Position numbers and translations under genes: made by a program
Assembly (NCBI GenBank): GCA_030180135.1
Contig: CM058234.1
Location: 27,314,766 to 27,378,765, forward strand
Length of the DNA stretch: 64,000 nt
From: Orychophragmus violaceus
Taxonomy: Eukaryota; Streptophyta; Magnoliopsida; Brassicales; Brassicaceae
Direction: 5' to 3'
Notes under the pieces: model-generated
The model's input: the letters and a program-made list of their open reading frames with translations, nothing else
Databases searched by the model: none
What the model was told of the DNA's origin: nothing
Shown here: positions 43,718 to 54,832 of the stretch, piece by piece
Layout: each line of letters begins with the position of its first letter
Numbering within the stretch: the stretch's first letter is position 1

Positions 43718-45928
43718 AACAACAACTGCTCGGCCCAACACCGAGCAGTCTAACAAGCCTGCACACAAAGCTCACAATAACAGCACACTAATCACACAAT
43801 CACAATCAATCACAACAACACCACACAAGCTGACCTATTAGGGTTTCTAAGTCTTTTAATTCATTCTTATCCGCTACCTTGGGTTAGCGGATTGCTAACC
43901 CGTAGACGGCTTACAACTCACTCCACTTCCTTATTATCTCATTCTAGATATCTGTTAACAACTCCTCGATCCGTCAGTTTAGAGTTAGTAAACTTACTAA
44001 CTCCCCGACGTCTCATTATTAATTAATTGATTCATTACCTATCCCCGCTATTAAACCTAAACCCCGATCCCGTTATAATATTCTACACGTTCGTATAGGT
44101 TTAACTTGTATTTTAATGTCTTCTTAGTTCCAATATATAGATTCATTCATTATCGTCCTTATACATATATAATGCATATACGGTCTTAATCAACAGTGAA
44201 CTTTACTAACAACCTAGCAGCACGCAATTGATTAACCTTTTTAATTCTAAAACCCTAACATGCTTATTCGGTCCTATCCGGTTTATCATTAAACGTCTAT
44301 TTAATTATCAATTACTAATCAGGTTATTAACGGGTATGCGATCTTAGTACTACGGTTTCTCGATTCCTGGTTTATATGAATCTAAAGGTCTGTGAGCCGA
44401 CTCACAGTGAGATAGGTGCGGAAATGGCTGCTCTGACACGGTATGAATCCCCAGACCACCGAACTGGAACTCCGAAGATTTCCGAACACCCTGACAAGAA
44501 CCGCAAGTCTTCAATGGCCGGAGTCAACGCGTTGACAAGCGTTGACCACGGCGTTGACCGTTGACCGACGGCGTTGACCGTTGACCGAAGAGTTGACCGT
44601 TGACTTGACTTGGACCGGTTGACTTCCCAAACCAAACCGGTTGAACCACTGAACCATTTGAACCAACTGAACCGGTCTAATTTAAACCTGTTAGGTTAAA
44701 CCGGTTTTGGTCAAACATTGACCGGTTTGACCTAACCGTTGACCAAGGCTGAACCGGCCTTAAACCAACCCAAATCTTGAATCAAACCGACCCATCACAC
44801 TCCCTGAAGAACCGGCTTAAAGATTGGAGGCGGTGGAGCTTTCTCCGGCGACTCCTCCGGCGTTGACCGACGGTGGTCCGGCGTTGACCGGCCGGTTCAC
44901 CCCTTTTTCCGGCGAATCAGAAGACGATCCACCTATCACACTGACCGCAAATAAAAGATCTAGCCATCCATGGCTTCAAAACGTTCAGATCTGGTGAAGG
45001 AAGAGAGATATCCATCAAACCCTAATCCGCGGATGCTTTCCGGCCATATTCCGGTGAGATACAGAGACGGCGACGACGGTGGCTGGCTGGAGATTGTATA
45101 GAAGATAGAGAGGAAGCTATAGCACTTTGCAGAAGTTGATTTGGGTTTATAATGAAGAAGTTATGGTATTTTTGGAGTTGGAAGGTATGAAGAACACTCA
45201 AGAACACTTTGAATGTTCTTGAGTTTCTTTGAAGATGCATAGGGAATTTCTGGGTTTTCCAGATGAATCTGGAGAGAGAGGAGAGAGGTGAGGTCGTGGG
45301 TTGTGTTTAGAGAGAGGTTTTGATAGCAAAAATGAAGTTTTTCTCTTCACATACTTGCTTAATCCTTTCATGCAAAAAGATGCATGAACCACACCATGCA
45401 TTGACACCTTACTAGTATATGTGGAAACCTGGGGTGAGGACACCTGTCCATCTGAGTGTGCTTTTAGTCCAAAAACCCTTCCCTAAACCGCCTAAACCAA
45501 GCTTAAACCCATCTTGACCCGATGCTTCGGTTTTCCTCGATTGCGCGAATATTGTTTTAGAAAATACCAGCTTATTCCTATAAATCCCAAAACCTCCATA
45601 AACTGATTCTCCATGAAATTAGATGAATTTATCATTTCGAATCACTCTGTTCGGACTTACGTAGCTCCGGTTATGAATTTTTGAAGTTTCTTCGGGTTTG
45701 TCGGTATCCATTCCCGACAAGCCGTAAACACATTTCCGCTCCGTTTCTTCCATTCCTGGTCTTCTAAATGTTCTTTATGTTGTTAAACATGAACATTTGG
45801 CCCGTCATAGCTTCCGTATCGAACTGTGGTCTAATTACAATTTTACCCTTGACTTTGGTAAAATGACAATTTTTCCCCGGTTGACTTTCTACTGTCCGTT
45901 GACCGTATTTTGGATACGGGGTATCACA
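43718..45928 (-). repeat. TEK-B 5' LTR, inner end deleted
   Basis: It starts at the position equivalent to about 35388 of the left LTR and runs to GGGGTATCACA. It has the TTGAC cluster (44533-44745) with one more 20-bp unit than the left LTR. No gene is supported. Confidence 0.87.
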
Positions 45929-45933
45929 AGCGG

Positions 45934-46920
45934 TATGCCCTTCACGGTCACACAAATGGAAAACAACGGCAGGCGCTGGGTGCGGCCCATGAGACTAACC
46001 TGAGGCTTGGTGACCATCGTCACCACAGAGCTGACAGATCACAAATGATCGAGGCGGCTGAACCACTGGTGGCAGACTAGGCTCGGGATCACGTCAGCTA
46101 GGTCCGGCTCGGTAAGGCTCCGGTACTGGCACGTGGTAAGGCTCGGCGTCATACATGCGTGGCCCGGGTCCGGCAATCGGGCAAATTGGAGAGAGGTGGC
46201 CATTGTTGCCACACACCTAGCAATAGTCTGGCACTGGGACCGGCTGGTATGGCTCCCGGTTTTGTGGATCCACTGGACGAGGACACCAATAAAAATGGAA
46301 CCCTCTCACTCCGCAGGCACTGCACGCCTGATACACTGGCATCTTTAAGGTCGGCGGTACGGATGGCTCGGTCAGCTGCTCGGACTCTGATAGCGGCTCA
46401 GTAGACCCTTGCGATATGGACATCTCTAGCGACGTAGATGGTGACACAGACCGTCGGTGCGGCTGATGGTGTGGTCCGACCTGCTGCTCTAGTACGTCAG
46501 CGAGCATGGCTGTCTGCTCGTCAACGTGCTGCTCCCACTGCTGATGCTGGTACGGATCGATAGGCTCCATGTCAAGATCAAAACCCATAGGCAACGGGCT
46601 AAGTAGGTAATCCTCCACACTGAGTGGCAGAGGAACCTCGGGCACCTCAAGAATCGGCTCCTGGAACATCTGTTGTACGTCTGACTCCGGTAGTATATGC
46701 GGAACAACTTGCTCCTGCCACTGCGGCGGTAATGGTGGTAACTCAGAATCTGCTACTCCAAGATAACCCATCATCCCTGCATATATGTTCGGGTTACCCG
46801 CATCATCCTCCATAGACGCAGGTAACGGATCAGGAAAAGGCGTCCAGTCCACCTCTGCTGCCCTAGCGCCCTGTAATGTCCGTAAAGGAATCGGTGGATG
46901 ATCCGACGTACGCGAACCTC
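45934..46920 (-). pseudogene. TEK-A gag with an array of zinc-knuckle-like motifs
   Basis: The longest open stretch is 46852-46217 (211 codons), rich in Pro, Glu and Gln and ending in CSACGVRGFHFYWC. In the same frame, past a TAG, follow CGNNGHLSPIC and, past a TGA, CQLCGDDGH, then a partial CDREGH knuckle cut by TEK-B at 45928. Linkers repeat a Glu-Pro-Tyr...Pro-Val-Pro pattern. CCHC knuckles bind element RNA in gag proteins; four in a row with Pro-rich linkers is unusual. At least three in-frame stops make this copy dead. The true start is not clear. Confidence 0.6.
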
Positions 46921-47192
46921 ATGAATGACCTGGCGATTCCGGATGACCCTGATACTGCACTAGCTGACTCTAGTGAGATCCCGTTGATCCCTATCGACTC
47001 ATGGTGCTCCATTGAAGTAACCCGCACTACGCACACACACCTCCACTCCACCCGTCCTGGGACACACTGCTGTATGACTCCAATCCAAAAACAAAAAAAT
47101 TGTTAGTACAAATAATACAAAATCCTAGTTCCCATCCCAACCCCGGGTTTCACAGACGCGGCTCGGTTTCCTAATGGATGCTTGGGTAACAT
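46921..47192 (-). other. TEK-A leader between primer site and gag
   Basis: No clear gene. A 62-codon frame at 47051-46863 has no recognised motif and may be an upstream part of gag in another frame. Confidence 0.45.
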
Positions 47193-47204
47193 GCTCTGAT
47201 ACCA
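47193..47204 (-). promoter_or_regulatory. TEK-A primer binding site (initiator Met tRNA)
   Basis: TGGTATCAGAGC on the - strand, 5 bp inside the LTR. Confidence 0.9.
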
Positions 47205-47209
47205 CCTAT

Positions 47210-48882
47210 TGTAACGCCCCTTTCCCATTTTCCGCTGACCGACGAGCTGACCGGTCAACAATCAAACAAGAACATGACCAAGCCGAGCCCGAGCAAGTCA
47301 AATGGGAAAAGTTCATCACAAGACGAAGCCAGAGACAGATCTGTTTGAGACAAAGGCTCGCACCGACCAATCCTTGACCCCGCTATCCTCATTTCCACAG
47401 TACAAAGCTTCGCAAACAGTACTGTTTCCGTGAGTTTTGTCGGTTCGGACTAACCAATATACCAGGGAAGCATGTTCATTACTGAGTAAATAAACGCTTA
47501 TAAAACGTTTACCGAATACCAAAACAATTTCGCCATCTAATACAACATTCAAATCACAATACAAAATGGCGCCAAAGCCGAACCGATAAAACACAAAATC
47601 ATCGAATCAAAACCCCGCCACAAGCGATCCCGAAACTACACTGAGGACCTCCCGCGTCCGTCGCTGCTAAACTTGAAAAACACAAAAGAGTCTAATTAGC
47701 GATCTAAGATCACCCAGCGAGACGACTCCCCACTAAGGCTTCTATTCTATCTAACAACTAAAATTCCCGCCTAAAAACCCAAAAATAATAAACAACAAAG
47801 TAAACTGTCGATCATGTGCTACCACGAAGTCTCAGGACGTAGGACACTGTTCTTAGTCCATTGATACACAGTGACTCGGGCTACCCCACGGTAACCTAAG
47901 TTTCCATGCGATTCGACTCTAGGACATGACCCCGTATTCTCCGAACCACACACCTACCGGCGTCACTCAGTAGGTTAACGCCATAACCAGAATCATCACC
48001 CGAAGGCACAAGATCGATTAGGCATCTACCCTAGGATCCAGTCGGGTCGGAAGTACCAGAACGTATTTAAAAACCTAGACTTTCGGATATAACACACCCT
48101 AGAGTCCTAGTGCAGAAATGCAAACACGCAGACTCATTGGGACTCTAGCACCAATCACAATAATCAACAACAGAAATAATAACAACACAATATCCCGCAA
48201 GCGTAACAAACACACGCCAACACCTCCACTCTGACTCGGTGCCGTACCGAGTCAGCAACTACGAACTTAACCAGCCCCGTGACCGGATTAAGTGTCCACA
48301 AGGACCGCTCGTCCCAACACCGAGACGATCTAACAAGCCTGCACAGAAATCTCAACAACAATAACGACACATCAACACAATCAACCACGCAAGTAAGCCT
48401 ATTAGGGTTTCTAACATCTTTTAGTCCGTTCTTGTCCGCTACCTTGGATTTGCGGATTGCTAACCCGTAGATGGCTCATAATTCATTCTCGTCTGCTACC
48501 TTGGATTAGCGGATTTCTAACCCGTAGGCGGCCCATCAATCACACCACTTCTTTTACTTATCCTTTCTTAAATGTCTTTTAATAACTCATCGATCCGTCG
48601 GTTTAGAGTTAGTAGCTTACTAAACTCCCCGACGTCTCATAATTAACTTAATTTATTCATTTAATAACCCATAACCCTTAACTCTTATTAAACCTAAACC
48701 CCAAATCCGTTACTTACTCTGTTCATTTGTTTAGTTTTACTTCCGTATTCTAAGTCGTCTTAATTCCCGTATATAGTCTCATTCAATATCGTTCTTAATA
48801 TGTATATATGCATATACGGTCCTAAACCATGCAACGTCTATATGAATGCATCAATCAATGTTCTAGCAACCTAACGGCAATC
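47210..48882 (-). repeat. TEK-A 5' LTR, truncated
   Basis: It begins TGTAACGCCCC and follows the TEK-B LTR through the shared 47840-48060 block, with several internal gaps. Homology stops near 48882, just after gcaatcaag, before the expected ATCACA end. No gene inside. Confidence 0.8.
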
Positions 48883-50171
48883 AAGGGTAAGATTCCCTAT
48901 GACAGTTTTCCATTACCGTGCACTATGATGTTAATTGTCGCACAAGATGACATCCTTGCTTATCCTTGGTAAACGATGAGGCTATCCATGTCCATTATGG
49001 CTACCTCACATGTGGGGAACGACTCACCACGCTTCCGCTGCGCACTCTGATTCCCAAACCTAATTCCAATCTGACTTCCAGCTCAAGATTTTCTACCTTG
49101 CTCCAGATGTAGTGCTTTCCAAACACCATCCTTTGGGTTTCCTTCCCCATTAAGCTTGCCTTCCTTCGCTATTTCATGCATCTTCTTTCCAATCCTCCAT
49201 AGTGTTTTCCTAACACTCTTCTGTTGGGTTTCCATTTCCAATAACCAGCTTTGTCCTCTTACGATTTCAACAAACAGGAGCCCGGCTTGCTAGGCAATTC
49301 CAAATGCCACAACGCCGCTTCTCAAAAACGCTCCTACGATCTTCTTTCCCTCTTTAAGAACTCCATTAATTGCTTCAGTAATCCAAAAAGAACTCCAAGG
49401 CAGACCGTTTCCTTTCCGGTTCCATCGTTGAATCTCGAGCCCGCCATGCCACGAAGATCTCCTCCAGCTTCCAGCCTGATCAATCTTCCAACGAGCCGTC
49501 CATAACTCATTGACGTTGATGTCCTAAATCTGATTCCAAGATTCCATTCTTAGAATATATTTGGACGGTCTCCTATTTCTCCTTGTGCACCAAACACCAC
49601 GAACAACTCTTGCCGCATATTCCAATTGGAACGCCGCCACTTCCAAATGGCCTCCTTGCAATCAAGTCTTTCCATCGACCTCTTGCAGCTCCTGCAGCTC
49701 TTGCAGCACTCCTTGCAGCTCCTACAATGCTCCTAGCAGCACTCCCGCATTAGCCTCTCGTCTGATCGTCTCCACATCCTTGACAATTTAGCACGCTTCG
49801 TTGAACAACACTCTGAACATACGATGACCCCAACACACACCCCAATAGTACCGACTACCCAGTAGGCACACACCGCAACATACAACCCAACATACACCTC
49901 AACGACACACATCACAACATACATCTAGCATCTTACGGGCAGTAGCACCACTGAGGTTTAAAGACATTGACCCCAACCTGCAAGGAGAAATTCAATCTAG
50001 ACTAGGACCGGCGTGGAGAATAATCAAAGATATAATTGGCGCTTGAAAAAGCCTTTCGCAAAGTAACTGGTTTATAAAATTTCGCAAACACTTTTGAAAA
50101 TTCTGAAAACAGGGTTTTGGGAAAACAACGAAAGCTGATCCCCCAGGACGGCACTGGGGGACCTTAACCCG
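48883..50171 (-). other. LTR-X internal leader region
   Basis: No gag domain was recognised on either strand. It contains two diverged direct repeats of about 45 bp (around 49109-49155 and 49198-49243; gtgctttccaaacac / gtgttttcctaacac) and a run of gcagctcctgcagctcttgc units (49683-49740). Confidence 0.5.
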
Positions 50172-50183
50172 GCTCTGATACCA
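50172..50183 (-). promoter_or_regulatory. LTR-X primer binding site (initiator Met tRNA)
   Basis: TGGTATCAGAGC on the - strand, 3 bp inside the LTR. Confidence 0.88.
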
Positions 50184-50186
50184 AAT

Positions 50187-51988
50187 TGTAACACCCGTCT
50201 CCCGGCTAACTGGAAACTTGGCGTTAGGGCACCTGCTGAACCGAACATGGTCCAACCGGGCTGCCGTCTCAATCGGTCCCAAGAACCCGGCGCTTCCTTC
50301 GTATTCAAATCCACCAATGATGTCACTCGATCGATCAATCCCGCATCCGGACCTGCAAAAAAAGGGGGACGAGAAAGGAAAAAAGAGGACTGAATAATTG
50401 TTTCAAACACATTTACCCAACGAGGGCGAATTTAAGGAACCCGCGGTCCCGGCTTACGCCACACAATTATGAATCACAAGTCCTAGGCTAATATCACCTT
50501 GAAAACACGCCTGAAGGCTTCACTACACAATTCTAATTCCATTCGTGCTTACTAGGCCCCACATCCCTCACACTACTGGACACCTACAGCTCGAAGCTCA
50601 CACAAAACAGCTCAAAGCTCAACATCAGCCCGAAGCTCAACATGGTGAGGGGCGCGCCAAGAGCCCCTCGCGATGATACAAAGGATGTGCACAATCCCGT
50701 GATACGCGCCCTGCCACATAACACCCTTTCGAGGGGCCTACCACAGTTCTACTCCACACATATCCATCAAGCACAAGCAACGTTTTTGATTTAAGCGATA
50801 ACCTAGCAGTTCTACATTATTCAATCAATCACATCGAGCGCTCTACTGCCCTAGACTACCTACAAAAGACGGTATTAACGAAGGACTATCGTCCGGAACT
50901 GAATTAAGCAAGCAAGGGTCAAGACCGATCCTCACCATGTCCAAAGAAGGGAAATTCGTAAATTTGGAGTTCCACTACCCCGAACGGACATCAGATCCGG
51001 AAAGAGGACGGAAAAATAAGTTGATTAGGCTTTCTTTTCATTCGTATCGGACTTAGGACGGACAAGTTATGGCCACTAGAAGTTTGGTTGACTAAAAGTC
51101 AACGGCCAGGTCAAAGCCAACCGGTTGACCCGGTCAACCCAGATCCAGATCCAATCCCAGACTAAACCAGGCCCAATCCATAACCAGCCCAATTGCCCCT
51201 AAACCGACCCTAAACCAACTAAACAAGAAATTGGAATTGAAATTGGATTAAACCAGATTGAACCAGCTAAACCGGAAATCAAATTAAAATTGGAAAAGAG
51301 ATTGGACCAAATCGGATTGAACCAGACTGAACCGGATTAAACCGGTCAACGATTTGACCCAGCCGGACCGAGTCGACTCAGTCGCCGGCAAGTTGACTCG
51401 GTCGCCGGCGAGTTGACGCGGCGGCGGTCCGACAACGGCGACGGCGGCGACTCCCGGTGGCGGACGGCAGCTCCGGTGATCGGCAACGGCGGCGCGTGAC
51501 GACGGACGTCCGGCGGCGCGTGAAGACTCCCGACGGCGCCTGCGCGTGAAGACTCCCAATCTTCTCCTGGCTATTTCAGGCGCGTCCGAATGGATATGGA
51601 GGAGCGGTTGACAGCTACGGCTTCGTCTCGTCGAGAGGAACGCGATGGTGGTCTCGGATTTCCCAGATTCCATACGGTCAGAAAGATACGAGGCTTTTAG
51701 TGTTCGGGTTAAAGAATAACAAATCTGAAAAGGGCTTACCGGAATACTTTCAACTCAAAACGGTGTAGGAGCACCAGATCTGACTTTTGTAGGTTGTGGT
51801 TGCGACGGAACAAGAGAAGGGCTTCGTCGGAATGACTTTTCTTTGCTTTTCCAAGGAATGTGACTTCTATTTATAAGGGGGAAGCTAGGGTTTTGAGAAA
51901 TTAATGGGCTTTTGGGCTTGGGCTTGGGCTTCAGACTTTTCTTCTTTTCTTCCAAAAATTTAAAATGGGCCGGGCCAAGGCCATTACA
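50187..51988 (-). repeat. LTR-X 5' LTR (1802 bp)
   Basis: TGTAACACCC at 50187 and GGCCATTACA at 51988 form the TG...CA ends. It contains further TTGAC words (51090-51160, 51340-51420). No gene is supported, although a GC-rich stretch (51370-51600) opens spurious Arg/Ser-rich frames. Confidence 0.78.
51869..51876 (-). promoter_or_regulatory. TATA box of LTR-X
   Basis: On the - strand TATAAATA stands in ccttataaatagaag, about 110 bp into the LTR from its 5' end. Strand and position fit an LTR promoter. Confidence 0.6.
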
Positions 51989-52190
51989 CAAGCTGCAAAT
52001 TCTACGCACGGTACGCCAGAAACACATTTAAAAAGGAAAAAGCAAGGAGACATTCTTTTAAAGAAAAAGAGTGACGTGTTTGGCCTTCAACATGGGAATA
52101 TAATTGATGGATGATCTTTTTTTAAGAAAGTGTCTGGTTTATAAGTTGATTTCTCTCTCAAGGAAGTTGCATGTTTAGGTTTATCAGAAA
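51989..52190. other. Intergenic sequence between LTR-X and a MITE
   Basis: No gene seen. The first five bases, caagc, are the presumed LTR-X target duplicate; the partner is not in the window. Confidence 0.4.
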
Positions 52191-52349
52191 CAGGGCTGGC
52201 CCTGAGCATAGGCCGGGTGAAACATTGGTCTCGGCCCCCAAAATTTACTAAGCTAATATAAATAGGTTTTATGGCTCTCAAATTACAAAAAAAAATTAAA
52301 GCTTTATAATAAAATGTTTATAGCCCCCAAAATCTCAGGGGCGGCCCTG
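52191..52349. mobile_element. hAT-type MITE (159 bp)
   Basis: Terminal inverted repeats of about 16 bp (cagggctggccctgag / ctcaggggcggccctg) are flanked by a perfect 8-bp duplicate atcagaaa (52183-52190, 52350-52357). The length of the duplicate is diagnostic for hAT transposition. Confidence 0.93.
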
Positions 52350-52357
52350 ATCAGAAA

Positions 52358-53412
52358 TTCCAGGTTTGTGTTTATGGGAGAGAACTTCAAAGACTAAGTC
52401 AAGATGTATGGTGTAGAAAAACAAGACAGATATGTTCAACCAACTTCAGAGCAACGTTTGGAGGCTCAATAATGTTCTGATCGGACTAAAACTTGGTGGT
52501 GAGCTTCTTGGAACTATTGTCTTAAGAATCAAACGATCATTCTGATCTGAATATTTTCAGGAGTATTCTGGACACATGGAACTATTGACTACAAATGTCA
52601 ATTTTTATGATGGTATTTGAAATTTTTTTCTTAACTTTTTCTTAATTTTTTTTAGTTTTAATATTAAAAAAACTTTTCCAAAAAATAACAAATGAAACAT
52701 TTATTAAAAACCAAAATCATTAACAAAAAATTCAAAATTTTATATTTTTTAATATCAGCTTCTTATTTTAATAGAAAACAAAGTTTGAAAAAACTAATAA
52801 ATCTTATATATTTTTTTTTAAATTAATAAAAATCTCAGATATCTTAAAATCCCTACTAAAATCAATCCTCAAAATTTTATTAAAATCACCAATAAAATTC
52901 CTAAAATCCATTTAAAATTTCACCAAATCTAAAACTTTTTAAATGCTCTAAACCTCTAATCCAATATATTAGGATTAGAATAAGATATTCTTATATATTC
53001 TCACTGATCTTTCTAGATTCTTTTCTATCTTTTCAGATTCTTTCTAATCTTGTTTGATATGGTTGATATTTCTAGATTTTCAATATGCTCCCACAAGCAA
53101 TAAGTGAGGCTTATTGGACTGGTGATTTGAGAGAATTTCAATAAATACAAATTCAAAGAAATTTTAAAGGGATTTGAGATTATTTGAGCAAATTTGAGGA
53201 GATGATTAGGAGGGATTTTAGGAGATTTGAAAAACAAAAAAAAAATAGATTTCTCTTACCTTTAAAAATTATTTATAAATTACCACGTCACTTTTTAAGT
53301 GGTTTTCATTTCACAAACAAGTTGTTGTAGCTAACCAAAACATCCATAGAAGACATTACATGGATCTATTCACACTTTTATTCTAATAGCGAGATAAAAC
53401 ACAAGAACCTGA
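52358..53412. other. AT-rich intergenic sequence
   Basis: No gene is supported. Short frames lack conserved motifs. Words such as aatttgaggaga and gggattttagg near 53170-53230 resemble AT-rich dispersed repeats also seen at 56690-56960 and 61900-62160. Confidence 0.5.
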
Positions 53413-53420
53413 CTTTTCAC

Positions 53421-53922
53421 TAGGGGTGGAATTATTATCCAAGATCCGAGATCCGTACCCGGATCCGTTCCGATCCGATCCGAAAATCCGGATATCCGGA
53501 GAGGTCGGATCCGGATCCGGATAGTAAAATTTAAGATCCGTGCAAATCGGATCTGGATCCGGATATCTTGATTTGAGGTCCAGATATCCGGATCCGGATC
53601 CGTACCATTAAATATAATAAAATATTTTGTAAAAATATATCTATTTTTAATATATTATATGATTTTTTGTATAAACTTTAATTATAATTTCGTTTTTAAT
53701 AATAAATATAAATTTATTTTTAAAAAAAATATTAGATAAAATATCATTTTATAATTATATTTAAAATATTTAATATTTTAATTATTTTTAATAGATCCGG
53801 ATCCGGATCCGGATAGCCGCGGATATTTTAATATCTAGGCGGATATCCGAAGTCCGGATATCCGGAAAGGCCAGATCTGGATACTCTGAAAATCCCGGAT
53901 ATCCGGATCCGTCCCAGTCCTA
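53421..53922. mobile_element. hAT-type MITE with GGATCCGGATATCC repeats (502 bp)
   Basis: It starts tagggg tgg and ends cccagtccta, with an 8-bp flanking duplicate cttttcac / cttttccc (53413-53420, 53923-53930; 7 of 8 match). Both subterminal parts are filled with ggatccgg and gatatcc words; the centre is AT-rich. This is a common Brassicaceae repeat type by its sequence style. Confidence 0.8.
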
Positions 53923-53930
53923 CTTTTCCC

Positions 53931-54290
53931 CAAATATATTTGCCATGGTTTAAAACTTGTGTGATGTGACACAACCAAATAATAAAATTTTAGATCTACA
54001 AGACATAAGTCTCCTCTCTATTATTCTTTAAAGAGACAATTAGCCAGAAAATCAAAAACGAAAGCAAAACTACATGACCATCTTTGACGTGACGTAAAGT
54101 TTCTTCAGAGCGATTAAAATGACAACACTACCCCCACCTTTAATATTGGCCCATACAACTTGCACTTTTTTTTTGGTTTGTCTTCTTTTCTCTCTCTCTC
54201 TTCCTAAATAACAAATAAAATATCAACTACAAATCATCGGTTTCATGAAAAAATCAACAAATATTTTTGAAAAAAAATATTTTATGTCGT
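53931..54290. other. Intergenic sequence
   Basis: AT-rich with a polypyrimidine run (54164-54206). No gene or repeat recognised. Confidence 0.4.
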
Positions 54291-54832
54291 AGATTAAATT
54301 TAATAAATTAGATAAATATTAACATAATTATGATGCATGTTAACTTAATTATTAACTAGTTAACTTGGAGTGTATATTTAAATTATTATATTACATCTAA
54401 AATATATAAAAACATCGATAATTTATTAGTTGAGGCAATATCAAAGTTGTTATATATTAAGGTTTCCAACAAATATATTCATACTCAGTCAATTCAATAA
54501 ATTAAGTATGTGTTAATAGAATTATAGCATTTGTTAACTCAATTATTTACTAGCTAACTTTTATAGTGTATGTTCAAGTTATCATATACAATGGCTAACA
54601 AAGTTGTTATCAGTTGATTATTTGGCAAATCATTATGTATATATTCATTGAATTGATCCAATAAGTTACATATGTATTAACAAAATTATGCGTAGATTAA
54701 TTTAACTGTTAGCTAGTTAATTTTTAGGATATGTGTTGATATTAGTATGTATCATATAAAATATATAAATTCATTACTAAATGTTTGTTTAACAGGATAA
54801 CAAAAATGTTATTGATTTTTTACTTGTGAATT
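54291..54832. repeat. Degenerate tandem repeat, three units of about 160-200 bp
   Basis: Three AT-rich units (about 54291-54493, 54496-54656, 54657-54832) share the same order of words: caataaatta..atgtgttaa, ttaactcaattatttactagctaac, tagtgtatgtt, aaaatatataaa, taacaaagttgttat. They are strongly diverged. No resemblance to a gene. Confidence 0.55.

Larger units (their letters stand above)
34140..45928 (-). mobile_element. TEK-B: long-LTR element inserted in TEK-A gag, mostly internal deletion
   Basis: Both ends carry the 5-bp duplicate agcgg (34135-34139 and 45929-45933). The left (3') LTR is 34140-42783 with ATH-C removed, about 3.5 kb, TGTAACGCCCC...GGGGTATCACA. A polypurine tract follows (ttcttccccacttac at 42784-42798, read on the - strand). 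Only about 0.93 kb of internal DNA remains before the right LTR begins in mid-sequence at about 43718. The primer site, all coding genes and the inner part of the right LTR are therefore deleted. The two LTRs align closely where both exist. Confidence 0.87.
33885..48882 (-). mobile_element. TEK-A: chromovirus-like long-LTR element, oldest layer, hosting ATH-A and TEK-B
   Basis: Its 5' LTR starts at 47210 (TGTAACGCCCC in + coordinates) with an initiator-Met primer site just inside. Gag sequence runs from there to 45929, is interrupted by TEK-B, and continues at 34139-33885, where ATH-A interrupts it again. The rest would lie left of ATH-A, outside the window. The LTR is truncated near 48882, where homology with TEK-B's LTR stops. 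Assignment to the Tekay/Del-like chromoviruses rests only on LTR length, ends and primer site, because no RT is in view. Confidence 0.7.
48883..51988 (-). mobile_element. LTR-X: truncated LTR element, family not identified
   Basis: An LTR of 1802 bp (50187-51988) with an initiator-Met primer site just inside it, in - orientation, followed leftward by about 1.3 kb of internal DNA. No 3' LTR or coding domain is in the window and the left edge is a blunt junction with TEK-A's LTR, so the element is truncated. The - strand TATA box (51869-51876) agrees with the orientation. Its ends (TGTAATGG...GGTGTTACA) differ from those of TEK-A/B. Confidence 0.75.

Noticed and set aside
31972..50183. Matches to initiator tRNA-Met (31972, 47193, 50172) as tRNA genes
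   Set aside because: Only the 12 bases complementary to the tRNA 3' end are present, next to LTRs; no cloverleaf can be built. They are primer sites.
51284..51673. Arg/Ser-rich - strand frame in the LTR-X LTR
   Set aside because: It arises from a GC-rich stretch within the LTR and is not conserved with any family I know.
54291..54832. Repeat as the Brassica centromere satellite
   Set aside because: The period is roughly similar, but the sequence is far more AT-rich and I see none of the satellite's typical words; no search could be run.
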